This document shows positions 18,146 through 26,856 of a stretch of DNA of 33,252 bases, one piece after another. The translations under genes were made by a program, and so were the position numbers. Source of the stretch: Acidovorax sp. SCN 68-22 (GTDB taxonomy: Bacteria; Pseudomonadota; Gammaproteobacteria; Burkholderiales; Burkholderiaceae_C). Each line of letters begins with the position of its first letter. The first letter of the stretch is position 1. The notes under the pieces were generated by a model, which worked only from the letters and a program-made list of their open reading frames with translations, was not told where the DNA came from and did no database searches. The stretch is taken from NCBI GenBank assembly GCA_001724785.1, contig MEDL01000010.1:1-33252 (forward strand), written 5' to 3'.

Positions 18146-19042
18146 ATGACACTCTCGCTTTCGGCCACCACGGCGGCCAGCACCTCCAGCGCGCTGGCCG
18201 TGGACGCACGCTCGCTCAACAACCTCAAGTACCAGGCCGGGCAGAACAACCCCGAGGCCACCAAGGAAGCGGCCAAGCAGTTCGAATCGCTGTTCATGCG
18301 CGAGATGATCAAGAGCATGCGCGAGGCGACGATGAAATCGGGCCTGCTCGACAGCGCCCAGGGCGACCTGGGCGCGGACCTGCTCGACCAGCAGCTTTCG
18401 GTGCAGATGTCCGGCCGGCCCGGCGGCCTGTCGGACGCGATTGCCCGCCAGCTCGCGCAGGCGCTGATGGGCGGCGACGTGAACCTGGCCTCGCCTTCCA
18501 CCCTGAGCCTGGCGCGCCCGGCCGCCAAGAGCGCCGCCCCGGCCGCGCCCATGGGCCCGGCACCCAAGGGCCGCGACGACTTCGTCATGTACCACCAGGA
18601 CGCGGCCGAGCGCGTGGCGCTCGACAGCGGCATCCCGGCGAGCTTCATGCTCGGCCAGGCCGGCCACGAGACCGGCTGGGGCCGAAGCGAAATCAAGAAC
18701 GCCGACGGTTCCACCTCGTTCAACCTGTTCGGCATCAAGGCCGGCAAGGGCTGGACCGGCAAGGTCGCCGAAATCACCACCACCGAATACGAGAACGGCG
18801 TGGCGCGCAAGGTCGTGGCGAAGTTCCGCGCCTACGATTCCTACGAGGCTTCGTTCCGCGACTACGCCCGCCTCATCACCGAGAACCCGCGCTACGAGAA
18901 AGCCCAGGCCACCGCCAAGACCGGTTCGGCGGTCGCCTACGCGGCCGAACTGCAAAAGGCGGGCTACGCGACCGACCCGGCCTACGCCAAGAAGCTCGGC
19001 GGCGCCATCCAGAGCGCGCTGCGCGCGCAGCAGCAAGCCTAA
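18146..19042 (+). CDS. flgJ: Peptidoglycan hydrolase / rod cap FlgJ (dual domain)
   Basis: N-terminal AAKQFESLFMREMIKSMREA; C-terminal glucosaminidase ASFMLGQAGHETGWGRSEIKNADGSTSFNLFGIKAG. Confidence 0.96.
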   Translation: MTLSLSATTAASTSSALAVDARSLNNLKYQAGQNNPEATKEAAKQFESLFMREMIKSMREATMKSGLLDSAQGDLGADLLDQQLSVQMSGRPGGLSDAIARQLAQALMGGDVNLASPSTLSLARPAAKSAAPAAPMGPAPKGRDDFVMYHQDAAERVALDSGIPASFMLGQAGHETGWGRSEIKNADGSTSFNLFGIKAGKGWTGKVAEITTTEYENGVARKVVAKFRAYDSYEASFRDYARLITENPRYEKAQATAKTGSAVAYAAELQKAGYATDPAYAKKLGGAIQSALRAQQQA

Positions 19043-19051
19043 GGCGCCGCC

Positions 19052-21073
19052 ATGAGTTTGCTCAACGTCGGATCCCGCGCCCTGCTGGCCAACCAGGTGG
19101 CCCTGCAGACGGCCGGACACAACATCGCCAACGTCAACACCGCCGGCTATTCGCGCCAGACGGTGGTGCTGCAGACGGTTCCGGGCCAGTTCACCGGCGG
19201 CGGCTACATCGGCAAGGGCGTCGACGTGCAGACCATCCTGCGCAACCACAGCGACCTGCTCACCCGCCAGGCCGCGGCCGCCGCTTCGGTGGATGCGAGC
19301 GACTCGGCGCGCGTGGCGCGCCTCAAGCAGTTGCAGGACGTGTTCTCGGGCGGCGCCAGCGGTCTGGGCGCGGCCATCAACGACATGATGAATTCGCTGT
19401 CGGACGTGGTGAACTCCCCCACGGACATGACCGCGCGCAGCATCGCGCTCACGCGCATGGACGAAACCGGCAAGCGCATGATCGGCGCCTCCGAGCGGCT
19501 CGACGACATCTCCAACACGGTGAGCGAGCAGCTCAAGGGCAACGTCCAGACCATCAACCAGCTGGCCCAGAACATCGCCCAGGTGAACGAGCAGATCGCC
19601 CGCGCCAAGGGCAACGGCCAGCCGCCGAACGATCTGCTGGACCAGCGCGACCAGCTGGTGCGCGACCTGAGCCAGCGCATCCAGGTCTCGCAGGTGGCCG
19701 CCGACGACGGCACGCTCAGCCTGTTCGTGGCCGGCAGCCAGCCGCTGGTTCTCGGCAACAAGGCTGGCACGCTGTCCATCGAGGACCCCAAGGATTTCGG
19801 CGCTGCCAGCGGGCAACAGCGCCTGCTGTTCCAGCAGCCCGGCGCCACGACCAAGCAGGAACTGAGCGAGGCCGCACTGGGCGGCGGCGAGGTCGCCGGT
19901 TTGCTGCGCTTTCAGAACAGCGACCTGCAGGAGGGCTACCACCTGCTCAACCGCATGGCCACGGCGATCTCGCTCAGCCTGAACGCGCAGAACCAGCTCG
20001 GCCTGACGCTGGACGGCCAGATGGGCAAGGCCCTGTTCGCCGACGTGCCGCCGCTGCAGCCCAAGGCGGCCAGCACCAACACCTCCGCCGCCACCATGGC
20101 GGTGGCGTTCTCCGACCCGGGCAAGCTGGCGGCCGCGAGCCACGTGGTGGTGTTCACCGGCGCGACCACGGGCACCGTGACGGCCCAGCCCGGCGGCCAG
20201 CCCGAAGCCTTTGGCGGCGCGGGCCAGCCCACGCTGGCGCAGTACTTCGCGGCGCACGGCCTGCAGGTGGGCCTGAGCGGCCCCCCCAACGCCGGCGACC
20301 AGTTCCTCGTCAACCCCATGAAGGACGCCGCTGCGCGCATGCAGGCGCAGCAGTTCTCGCCCTCGCAGCTGGCGGCGGCCAGCCCGGTGAATGCGCAGAT
20401 GGGCGCCGCCAACGCCGGCAGCCTGCAACTGGCGAGCCTGAAGGCCACGGGCCAGCCGGGTGGCGCGGCCTTCGTGCCGCCGCCCTCGCCGGTGCTGCCA
20501 GCCACCACCGGCGGCGGGGTCACGCTGAGCTTCACCGCCGGGCCGCCGGCCACCTTCACCGTGGCGGGCAACGCCACGCCGCTGATGGACGTCTCGGTCG
20601 ATCCGCCGGTGCCGCTTGCCGGCCCGCCCTATGCCTACAACGCCGGTCAGGCGATCACCATCGACGGCTGGTCGATCACGCTCGGCGGCGCACCGAAGAC
20701 GGGCGATACGGTCACCGTCGGCAACGCCCTGGATGCACAGTACGGCGACTGGTACCAGCGCAACGCCGGCAACGCCAGCGCCCTGATGGCCTTGCGCGAC
20801 GCCAGGATGTTCGACGGCGCGACGCTCTCCGACGGCTTTGCCGGCGCCATGGCGCAAATCGGCTCGCGCACCCAGAGCGCGCAGTTCGCACAAGAGCTGT
20901 CGGCGAGCTTCGCCGCCAACCTGGAACGCGACCGCACCGCCGTCTCGGGCGTGAACCTGGACGAAGAGGCGGCGCGCCTGATCCAGTACCAGCAGGCCTA
21001 CCAGGCCTCGGCAAAGATGATCCAGATCGCGCAGAACGTCTTCGACACCCTGATCACCAGCATGGGCCGCTGA
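19052..21073 (+). CDS. flgK: Flagellar hook-associated protein FlgK
   Basis: MSLLNVGSRALLANQVALQTAGHNIANVNTAGYSRQTVVLQT; C-terminal VNLDEEAARLIQYQQAYQASAKMIQIAQNVFDTLI. Confidence 0.97.
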   Translation: MSLLNVGSRALLANQVALQTAGHNIANVNTAGYSRQTVVLQTVPGQFTGGGYIGKGVDVQTILRNHSDLLTRQAAAAASVDASDSARVARLKQLQDVFSGGASGLGAAINDMMNSLSDVVNSPTDMTARSIALTRMDETGKRMIGASERLDDISNTVSEQLKGNVQTINQLAQNIAQVNEQIARAKGNGQPPNDLLDQRDQLVRDLSQRIQVSQVAADDGTLSLFVAGSQPLVLGNKAGTLSIEDPKDFGAASGQQRLLFQQPGATTKQELSEAALGGGEVAGLLRFQNSDLQEGYHLLNRMATAISLSLNAQNQLGLTLDGQMGKALFADVPPLQPKAASTNTSAATMAVAFSDPGKLAAASHVVVFTGATTGTVTAQPGGQPEAFGGAGQPTLAQYFAAHGLQVGLSGPPNAGDQFLVNPMKDAAARMQAQQFSPSQLAAASPVNAQMGAANAGSLQLASLKATGQPGGAAFVPPPSPVLPATTGGGVTLSFTAGPPATFTVAGNATPLMDVSVDPPVPLAGPPYAYNAGQAITIDGWSITLGGAPKTGDTVTVGNALDAQYGDWYQRNAGNASALMALRDARMFDGATLSDGFAGAMAQIGSRTQSAQFAQELSASFAANLERDRTAVSGVNLDEEAARLIQYQQAYQASAKMIQIAQNVFDTLITSMGR

Positions 21074-21084
21074 AGGAACCCACC

Positions 21085-22353
21085 ATGAGCTACTCAGCCA
21101 ACCGCGTGGCCACCGCCAACATGTACGACACGGCCCTGCGCAACATGGGCACGCGCCACAGCGCCTTGTCCAACCTGCAGGAAAACCTGACCTCCGGCAA
21201 GCGCGTACTGCGCGCCAGCGACGACCCTGTGGCCGCGGCGCAGGCCGAGCGCGCCATGACCCGCATCACGCGCATCCAGACCGAGCAGCGCGCGCTCGAC
21301 GTGCAGCGCAATGCCGTGGCCCAGGCCGAGAGCACCCTGGGCGACGCCATCGGCCTGATGCAGGAAATGCGCGAGCTGGTCGTCTCGGCCGGCAACGGCA
21401 CCTTCGGCCCGAGCGACCGCGCGACCGTGGCCCACCAGCTGCAGGGCCTGCGCGACCAGCTGCTGAGCGTGGCCAACCGCAAGGACACCAATGGCGTGCC
21501 GCTTCTGACTGCGCTGGGCAGCGCCGCCACGCCTTTCCTCAACGCACTCGGCGGCTTCGACGGGCTCGCGGGCCAGAGCGCCGCGTCCACGGTGACGATC
21601 CCCGGCGCGCTCGATGGCGACGCGGCCTTCATGTTCCAGCCGCAGCGCGACGCGGTCTTCACCGCCCGCGTGGACGCCGCGACGCCGGCCACGCACGGCC
21701 TGGGCTCCAGCGCCGTCTCCAGCAGCAACCCCGGGCAGCTGGCCCTGGACGCCAGCGGCAACGCCTACCAGTACCAGATCAACGTCAGCTACATCGCCGG
21801 CTCGGCGCCCGGCACGCTGGCGGCGCAGTACAGCGTGGCCAGCGTACCGGCCGGCGCGCCGCTGGCCGGGGCCAACCCCTTTACCTCGGCCGATTTCGCT
21901 CCCGGCCAGGCGGCCTCGGTGCCGGTCGACGCGATTCCCGGCCTGAGCCTGAACCTCACCGGCAAGCCCGCCCTCGGCGACACGCTCCAGCTCACGCTCT
22001 CGCCCAGCAGCAGCATCTTCGAGACGGTGGACACCGCCATCCGCGACATCGGCACCGGCTCCAGCAGCGCCGCCACGCAGGCCGTCGGCCAGGCCCTGGC
22101 CAACATGGACACGGGCCTTGCGCGCCTGCAGAACGTGCGCAGCTACGCCGGCGAACTGCTCAACCGCGCCGACCGCATCAGCGGCGACCAGGAAGCGCGC
22201 GGCGTGCAGCTCGAAGCCGATCGCTCACGCGCCGAAGACCTCGATATGATCCAGGGCATATCCGACTTCCAGAACCAGCAGGTCGGGTACGAGGCGGCGC
22301 TGAAGTCCTATGCCATGGTGCAGAAGCTGTCGCTGTTCAACTTCATTTCCTGA
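21085..22353 (+). CDS. flgL: Flagellar hook-associated protein FlgL
   Basis: LRNMGTRHSALSNLQENLTSGKRVLRASDDPVAAAQAERAMTRI; C-terminal FQNQQVGYEAALKSYAMVQKLSLFNFIS. Confidence 0.96.
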   Translation: MSYSANRVATANMYDTALRNMGTRHSALSNLQENLTSGKRVLRASDDPVAAAQAERAMTRITRIQTEQRALDVQRNAVAQAESTLGDAIGLMQEMRELVVSAGNGTFGPSDRATVAHQLQGLRDQLLSVANRKDTNGVPLLTALGSAATPFLNALGGFDGLAGQSAASTVTIPGALDGDAAFMFQPQRDAVFTARVDAATPATHGLGSSAVSSSNPGQLALDASGNAYQYQINVSYIAGSAPGTLAAQYSVASVPAGAPLAGANPFTSADFAPGQAASVPVDAIPGLSLNLTGKPALGDTLQLTLSPSSSIFETVDTAIRDIGTGSSSAATQAVGQALANMDTGLARLQNVRSYAGELLNRADRISGDQEARGVQLEADRSRAEDLDMIQGISDFQNQQVGYEAALKSYAMVQKLSLFNFIS

Positions 22354-22385
22354 AATCGGGCGTGCCCGGCGCGCGCCGCAAGCGC

Positions 22386-23618
22386 ATGGTCCAATCCGTC
22401 CTCGGCAGCTTGGTGCTGGCCTACCGGCCCCTGTGGGGGCGTGCGCGCACACTGGCAGGCATCGAACTGTCGGTGCAAAGCGACGCGCTCGCACCGGTGG
22501 ACACGCCGCACCTCTTGCGCACCCTGGCCGAACTCTGGAGCGCCTCCAGCCCGCCGCTGCTGCTGGCGCCGCGCAACCGCCAGATGCTCTGCGACATGCT
22601 CGAACACGCACCCCGCGGCACCCCCTGGATCGCCGTGCCCGGCGCCTGGCTGGAGGATTCCGCCATCCACGCGCGCGTGCGCGCGGCGCACCAGCGCGGC
22701 CTGCGCCTGGTGTGGCGCGGTGAACTGGCGCAGCTGCCCGAGCCGGGCATTGCGGCCTGCTTTGCCAACAGCCTGCTCAGCCTGTCGCCGCTGGACGCCG
22801 CGGCGGCGCTGCAGGCGCGCGCCCCGGCACGCCCCGGCGCCGCCCCGGCGGAAGCGCCCGGCGCCAGCCCGCTGATCGACGGCCAGCTCTACGACAACCT
22901 GCCCAGCCGCGCGCTGGTGGCGCTGTGCCTCGACGTGCACAACGCGCCGGCGGTCGCCGGCTGGCCCGTGGACGACGTGCTCTACCAGCTGCGCCACCAC
23001 CTGGCGCAGCCCTCGCGCGCCGTGGTGCAGCGGCTGATGAAGGCCATCGACGCCGACGAATCGCTGGAAAACTTCGAGGACATCCTGAGCGAGGACCCGG
23101 TACTGGCCTACCGCTTCATGGTCTACACCAACTCGGCGGCGCTCGGTCTGCGCACCGGCATCGACTCGCTGCGCCGTGGTTTCGTCATGATGGGCTACGG
23201 CTCGCTGCAGCGCTGGCTCTCGGGCCAGCTGCCCAACGCCAGCACCGAGCCGGACCTGGAGCCGGTGCGCCTGGCGGCCGTGCTGCGCGCCCAGCTCACG
23301 GAGCACCTGCTGGAGGCCGGCATCCAGAACGAACTGCGGCGCGAGGTCTATCTGTGCGGCCTGTTCTTCGGCCTGGGCGACCTCCTCGGCGAGCCGCTCG
23401 GCAACGCCTTGCACCGCGTGCCGCTGTCCGAGCGCATCTACGACGCGGCGGTGCTGCGCACCGGCCCCTACGCGCCGGCGCTGGACATGGCCCTGGCGCT
23501 GGAGGGCGGCGACTGCGCGGCCATCCAGGAGCTGTGCGAGACCTACGAGATGGAGCGCGAGGACGTCAACCGCGCGCTGCTGCGCGTGCTGGCCGCCGTC
23601 GAAGTCGCGCGCCACTGA
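22386..23618 (+). CDS. HDOD-domain protein with divergent N-terminal (possibly degenerate EAL) domain
   Basis: AIDADESLENFEDILSEDPVLAYRFMVYTNSAALGLRTGIDSLRRGFVMMGYGSLQRWLS is HDOD-like; N-terminus LVLAYRPLWGRARTLAGIELSVQ resembles YuxH-type proteins. Start ATG 22386 preferred over GTG 22362. Confidence 0.75.
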   Translation: MVQSVLGSLVLAYRPLWGRARTLAGIELSVQSDALAPVDTPHLLRTLAELWSASSPPLLLAPRNRQMLCDMLEHAPRGTPWIAVPGAWLEDSAIHARVRAAHQRGLRLVWRGELAQLPEPGIAACFANSLLSLSPLDAAAALQARAPARPGAAPAEAPGASPLIDGQLYDNLPSRALVALCLDVHNAPAVAGWPVDDVLYQLRHHLAQPSRAVVQRLMKAIDADESLENFEDILSEDPVLAYRFMVYTNSAALGLRTGIDSLRRGFVMMGYGSLQRWLSGQLPNASTEPDLEPVRLAAVLRAQLTEHLLEAGIQNELRREVYLCGLFFGLGDLLGEPLGNALHRVPLSERIYDAAVLRTGPYAPALDMALALEGGDCAAIQELCETYEMEREDVNRALLRVLAAVEVARH

Positions 23619-23637
23619 TACGGTTCGGCATCGAACG
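23616..23637 (+). repeat. Partial copy of repeat end sequence
   Basis: TGATACGGTTCGGCATCGAACG matches minus-strand TGATACGGTTTTGCCTTCAAACG of the element at 30683-30791. Confidence 0.55.
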
Positions 23638-23648
23638 TAGAGAGTGGC

Positions 23649-25118
23649 TCAGGCGCCGATCTCCGAGCGCACGCGCGCGCACACTCGCCAGAATGCCGCG
23701 TCCTGCGCGGCGGCGAAGTTCACCCGCATCAGGCTGCTGGGCTCGCCGCCGCCGTGGAACAGCGCCCCCGGAGCCAGCAGGTAGCCCTCGTCGAGCATGC
23801 GCTGGGCCAGTGCATCGGTGTCGACGCCCGTTTCCACCCAGCCGAACAGGCCGGCGGGCTCGGCGGCAAAGCCGAAACCGGCCGCCTCGGCCAGCTGCAC
23901 GCTGCGCGAGCGCGCCTGCGCCAGGCGGCGGCGCAAGCGCTCGGCGTGGCGCCGCAGCTGGCCCTGCTCCATGCACAGCGCCAGCGCCTTTTCCAGGATG
24001 GAGGGCGTGGTGAGCGCCGACAGCAGCTTGGTGTCGAGCAGGCGCTCGCTCAGCGCCGGAGGCGCCGCGAGGAAGCCGATGCGCCAGTTGGGCGCGAGGA
24101 TCTTGGCGAACCCGCCCACGTACACCGTGCGCCGCAGGCCGTCGAGCGCGCACAGCCGCGTGGCGTGATCGGGCGCCAGGTGGCAGTAGCTGTCGTCCTC
24201 GACGATATGGAAGTCGTGCTGCTGCGCCAGTTGCAGCACCTGGTGCGCGCGGCCCGGCGCGAGGCTGTAGCCGGTGGGGTTGTGCAGCACGCTCACGCTG
24301 ACGAACAGCTTGGGCGCGTGCGCCTCGCAGTAGCGCGCCATCACCGCCAGGTCGGGTCCCTCGGGGCCGCGCGGCACCGCCAGCACGCGCATGCCCAGGG
24401 CGTCGAGCCGTGCGAACTCGACCGACCAGCCGGGCTCCTCCACCATCACCGGGTCGCCCGCCTTGAGCAGGCAGCGGCTGACGATGTCGAGCGCGTGCGT
24501 GGCGCCCATGGTGGTCATGATGTGCCGGGGGTCGGCCGGCACGCTCAGTTCGGCCAGGCGCCGCGCCAGCATGGCGCGCAGGCCGGCGTCGCCCATGGGT
24601 TCGCCGTAGCTGAACGAGCCTTCGCGCAGCGCCGGGCTGGCGGCCACCTTGCGCACCGCCGCCAGCATGAAGCGCGCGTCCTCCAGCCAGGACGCCGGGA
24701 ACACCCCCGCCCCGGGCTGCGCCTGCCCCGAAGGCGGGTGGAACATGCCGCGGATGAGCGCCGTGGCATGGATACGCGAGCCCGGCGCCAGCCCGGTGAA
24801 CGGCTGTGCACCGCTCGCACTGCGCACAGAGCCCCCTGAATTGATAGCGCCCTTCGCAATATCCACGGGCGCTGGCGCCTGTTTTTGCATCAAATCGCGC
24901 ACATAGAAGCCGCGCTGCCGGCGCGCTTCGATCAGGCCCTGGGCGAGCAACTGGTCGTAGGCCGCGACCACCGTCCAGGGGCTCACCCCCTGCTGGCGCG
25001 CGCATTCGCGCACCGAGGGCATGCGCGCGCCAGGCGCCAGCAGGCGCGCGCGGATGCGCTCGGCAAAGCGTTGGGCCAGCTGGTCGGTGAGCGAGCGGCG
25101 CGGGGTGCGGGTCAGCAT
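23649..25118 (-). CDS. MocR-type transcriptional regulator (GntR wHTH + PLP aminotransferase domain)
   Basis: SLTDQLAQRFAERIRARLLAPGARMPSVRECARQQGVSPWTVVAAYDQLLAQGLIEARRQRGFYV plus aminotransferase fold I (VLHNPTGYSLAPGR, VEDDSYCHLAPD, VGGFAKILAPNWRIGF). Confidence 0.93.
   Translation of the reverse strand: MLTRTPRRSLTDQLAQRFAERIRARLLAPGARMPSVRECARQQGVSPWTVVAAYDQLLAQGLIEARRQRGFYVRDLMQKQAPAPVDIAKGAINSGGSVRSASGAQPFTGLAPGSRIHATALIRGMFHPPSGQAQPGAGVFPASWLEDARFMLAAVRKVAASPALREGSFSYGEPMGDAGLRAMLARRLAELSVPADPRHIMTTMGATHALDIVSRCLLKAGDPVMVEEPGWSVEFARLDALGMRVLAVPRGPEGPDLAVMARYCEAHAPKLFVSVSVLHNPTGYSLAPGRAHQVLQLAQQHDFHIVEDDSYCHLAPDHATRLCALDGLRRTVYVGGFAKILAPNWRIGFLAAPPALSERLLDTKLLSALTTPSILEKALALCMEQGQLRRHAERLRRRLAQARSRSVQLAEAAGFGFAAEPAGLFGWVETGVDTDALAQRMLDEGYLLAPGALFHGGGEPSSLMRVNFAAAQDAAFWRVCARVRSEIGA
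24841..24893 (+). repeat. Probable dispersed repeat copy B inside the MocR-gene linker
   Basis: TTGATAGC...GGGCGCTGGCGCCTGTTTTTGCATCAA; ends TTGATAGC/GCATCAA near-inverted; shares TTGATAGC and (A/G)GCGC..G..GCC blocks with copy A. Weaker alignment. Confidence 0.5.
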
Positions 25119-25183
25119 GGCGGATTTCGGGGCGGCCGGTGTACCGATGGCGGCACCAGCACAGATCGTGCAATTGTCCGGGA

Positions 25184-25205
25184 AACTGTATTGGAACTGT
25201 AATGG
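25184..25205 (+). promoter_or_regulatory. Tandem 11-bp direct repeat operator between mocR-type gene and lysE-type gene
   Basis: AACTGTATTGG|AACTGTAATGG (10/11 identical, contiguous), with inverted partial copy CCGTACAGTGG at 25212-25222. Confidence 0.75.
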
Positions 25206-25272
25206 CGAAATCCGTACAGTGGAACGCTTTTCGCCACACCTTCCGCCGCACCTGCGGCCCCACCCGCCCGCC

Positions 25273-25872
25273 ATGCCGCTTGCCGAATTCACCGCCCTGC
25301 TGGCCCTTGCCACCGCCATGAGCTTCACGCCGGGGCCGAACACCACGCTGTCCACCGCGCTGGCTGCCAACCGCGGCCTGGGGCCGGCCATGCGCTTCGT
25401 GCTGGCGGTGCCGGTGGGCTGGTCGGCCCTGCTGCTGCTGTGCGCCGGCGGCCTGGGCGCCGTGGTCGTGGCCGCGCCCATGCTGCGCCTGGCCATCAAG
25501 GCGCTGGGCATAGCCTACCTGTTGTGGCTGGCCTGGAAGCTGGCGCACAGCAGCACGCTGGCGCAGGCCGATGCGGCGCGCATGCAGGTGGGCTTCTGGC
25601 AGGGCGTGGCGCTGCAGTTCGTGAACATCAAGGCCTGGCTGCTGGCGCTGACCATCGTCGCCGGCTGGGTCGCCGGGCGCGCCGACAGCCTGCAGCGCCT
25701 GGCCGTGGTGCTGCCGGTGATGCTGCTCTTCGCACTGGCCAGCAACCTGCTCTACGCCAGCACCGGCGCGCTCTTGCGCCAGTGGCTCGCGCACGGCCGG
25801 CGCCTGCTGTGGTTCAACCGCGCCATGGCGCTGGTGCTGGCACTCACGGCCCTGTGGATGCTGCGCTCATGA
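25273..25872 (+). CDS. LysE/RhtB-family amino acid exporter
   Basis: MPLAEFTALLALATAMSFTPGPNTTLSTALAANRGLG (LysE signature); multi-TM. Start at ATG 25273 rather than track start 25021. Confidence 0.92.
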   Translation: MPLAEFTALLALATAMSFTPGPNTTLSTALAANRGLGPAMRFVLAVPVGWSALLLLCAGGLGAVVVAAPMLRLAIKALGIAYLLWLAWKLAHSSTLAQADAARMQVGFWQGVALQFVNIKAWLLALTIVAGWVAGRADSLQRLAVVLPVMLLFALASNLLYASTGALLRQWLAHGRRLLWFNRAMALVLALTALWMLRS

Positions 25873-26810
25873 GGTCGCGCGACGAAACCCTGGGCATGGC
25901 GCTGGGCTTCCTCGGCGTGGCGTTCTTTGCCGTGACGCTGCCGATGACGCGGCTGGCCACCGGCACGCAGGAGGCGCCGCAGCTCTCGCCCTGGTTCGTG
26001 ACGGTGGCGCGGGCGGCGCTGGCGGGCTGCCTGTCGGTGGTGTTCCTGCTCGCCACGCGCTCGCCCCTGCCGCAGCGCCAGCACTGGAAGCCGCTCGCCC
26101 TGGCCGTGCTCGGCAACGCCATCGGCTACCCGCTGCTCCTGGGCTTTGCGCTGCGCACCGTCACCGCCAGCCACGCCGCCGTCGTGACGGCGCTGCTGCC
26201 GCTGGCCACCGCCGCCATGGCGGCCTGGGTGCTGCACCAGCGCGCGCGCCTGGGTTTCTGGCTGTGCGCGGTGGCCGGCAGCGCGCTGGTGGTCGCGTTC
26301 TCGCTGCTGCGCGCCGGCCAGGACGGCGCCGGCTTCGGCTTCGCCTGGGCCGACCTGCTGCTGCTCGGCGCGGTGTTCGCCGCCGCGCTCGGCTACATCT
26401 ACGGCGCGCAGGTGACGCCGGCGCTCGGCGCGGAGCGGGTGATCTGCTGGGTCTGCGTGATGGCGCTGCCCCTGTCGCTGCCGGGCACGCTGTGGCTGTG
26501 GCCGCAGCACGCCGTGGCGCCCTCGGCCTGGGGCGGCCTGCTGTACGTGGGCGTGTTTTCCATGTGGGCCGGCTTTTTTGCCTGGTACCGCGGCCTGATG
26601 CTGGGCGGCGCGCTGCGCGTCAGCCAGGTGCAGCTGCTGCAGCCCTTCCTCACCATCCTGGCGGCGGTGCCGCTGCTGGGCGAGGCGCTCGATGGCGTCA
26701 CCCTCGCGTTTGCCGCCGGCGTCGTTGCGACGGTGGTGGTGGGCAAGCGCCTGTCCCGTCCGCCCGCGCCTGCCTACCCGGCGGGCGCGGCGTCCCCGCC
26801 GCTGCGCTGA
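25869..26810 (+). CDS. EamA/DMT-family transporter
   Basis: About ten hydrophobic helices in two repeats; GVFSMWAGFFAWYRGLMLGGALRVSQVQLLQPFLTILAAVPLLGEAL; ATGA overlap with lysE-type gene. Confidence 0.92.
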   Translation: MRSRDETLGMALGFLGVAFFAVTLPMTRLATGTQEAPQLSPWFVTVARAALAGCLSVVFLLATRSPLPQRQHWKPLALAVLGNAIGYPLLLGFALRTVTASHAAVVTALLPLATAAMAAWVLHQRARLGFWLCAVAGSALVVAFSLLRAGQDGAGFGFAWADLLLLGAVFAAALGYIYGAQVTPALGAERVICWVCVMALPLSLPGTLWLWPQHAVAPSAWGGLLYVGVFSMWAGFFAWYRGLMLGGALRVSQVQLLQPFLTILAAVPLLGEALDGVTLAFAAGVVATVVVGKRLSRPPAPAYPAGAASPPLR

Positions 26811-26856
26811 ACCCCGGCCAGACGCGCGTTTTCATCCCGAACCAGGAGACCCCACC

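Noticed and set aside
16829-20893. 1354-aa minus-strand ORF antisense to flgI/flgJ/flgK
   Set aside because: Low-complexity, Arg/Gly/His/Ala-rich translation typical of antisense frames in high-GC DNA; the plus-strand genes are unambiguous flagellar proteins.
25209-25218. AAATCCGTACA near the MocR operator resembling the repeat end at 30683
   Set aside because: Only ~11 nt shared and it coincides with the inverted operator copy; probably coincidence.
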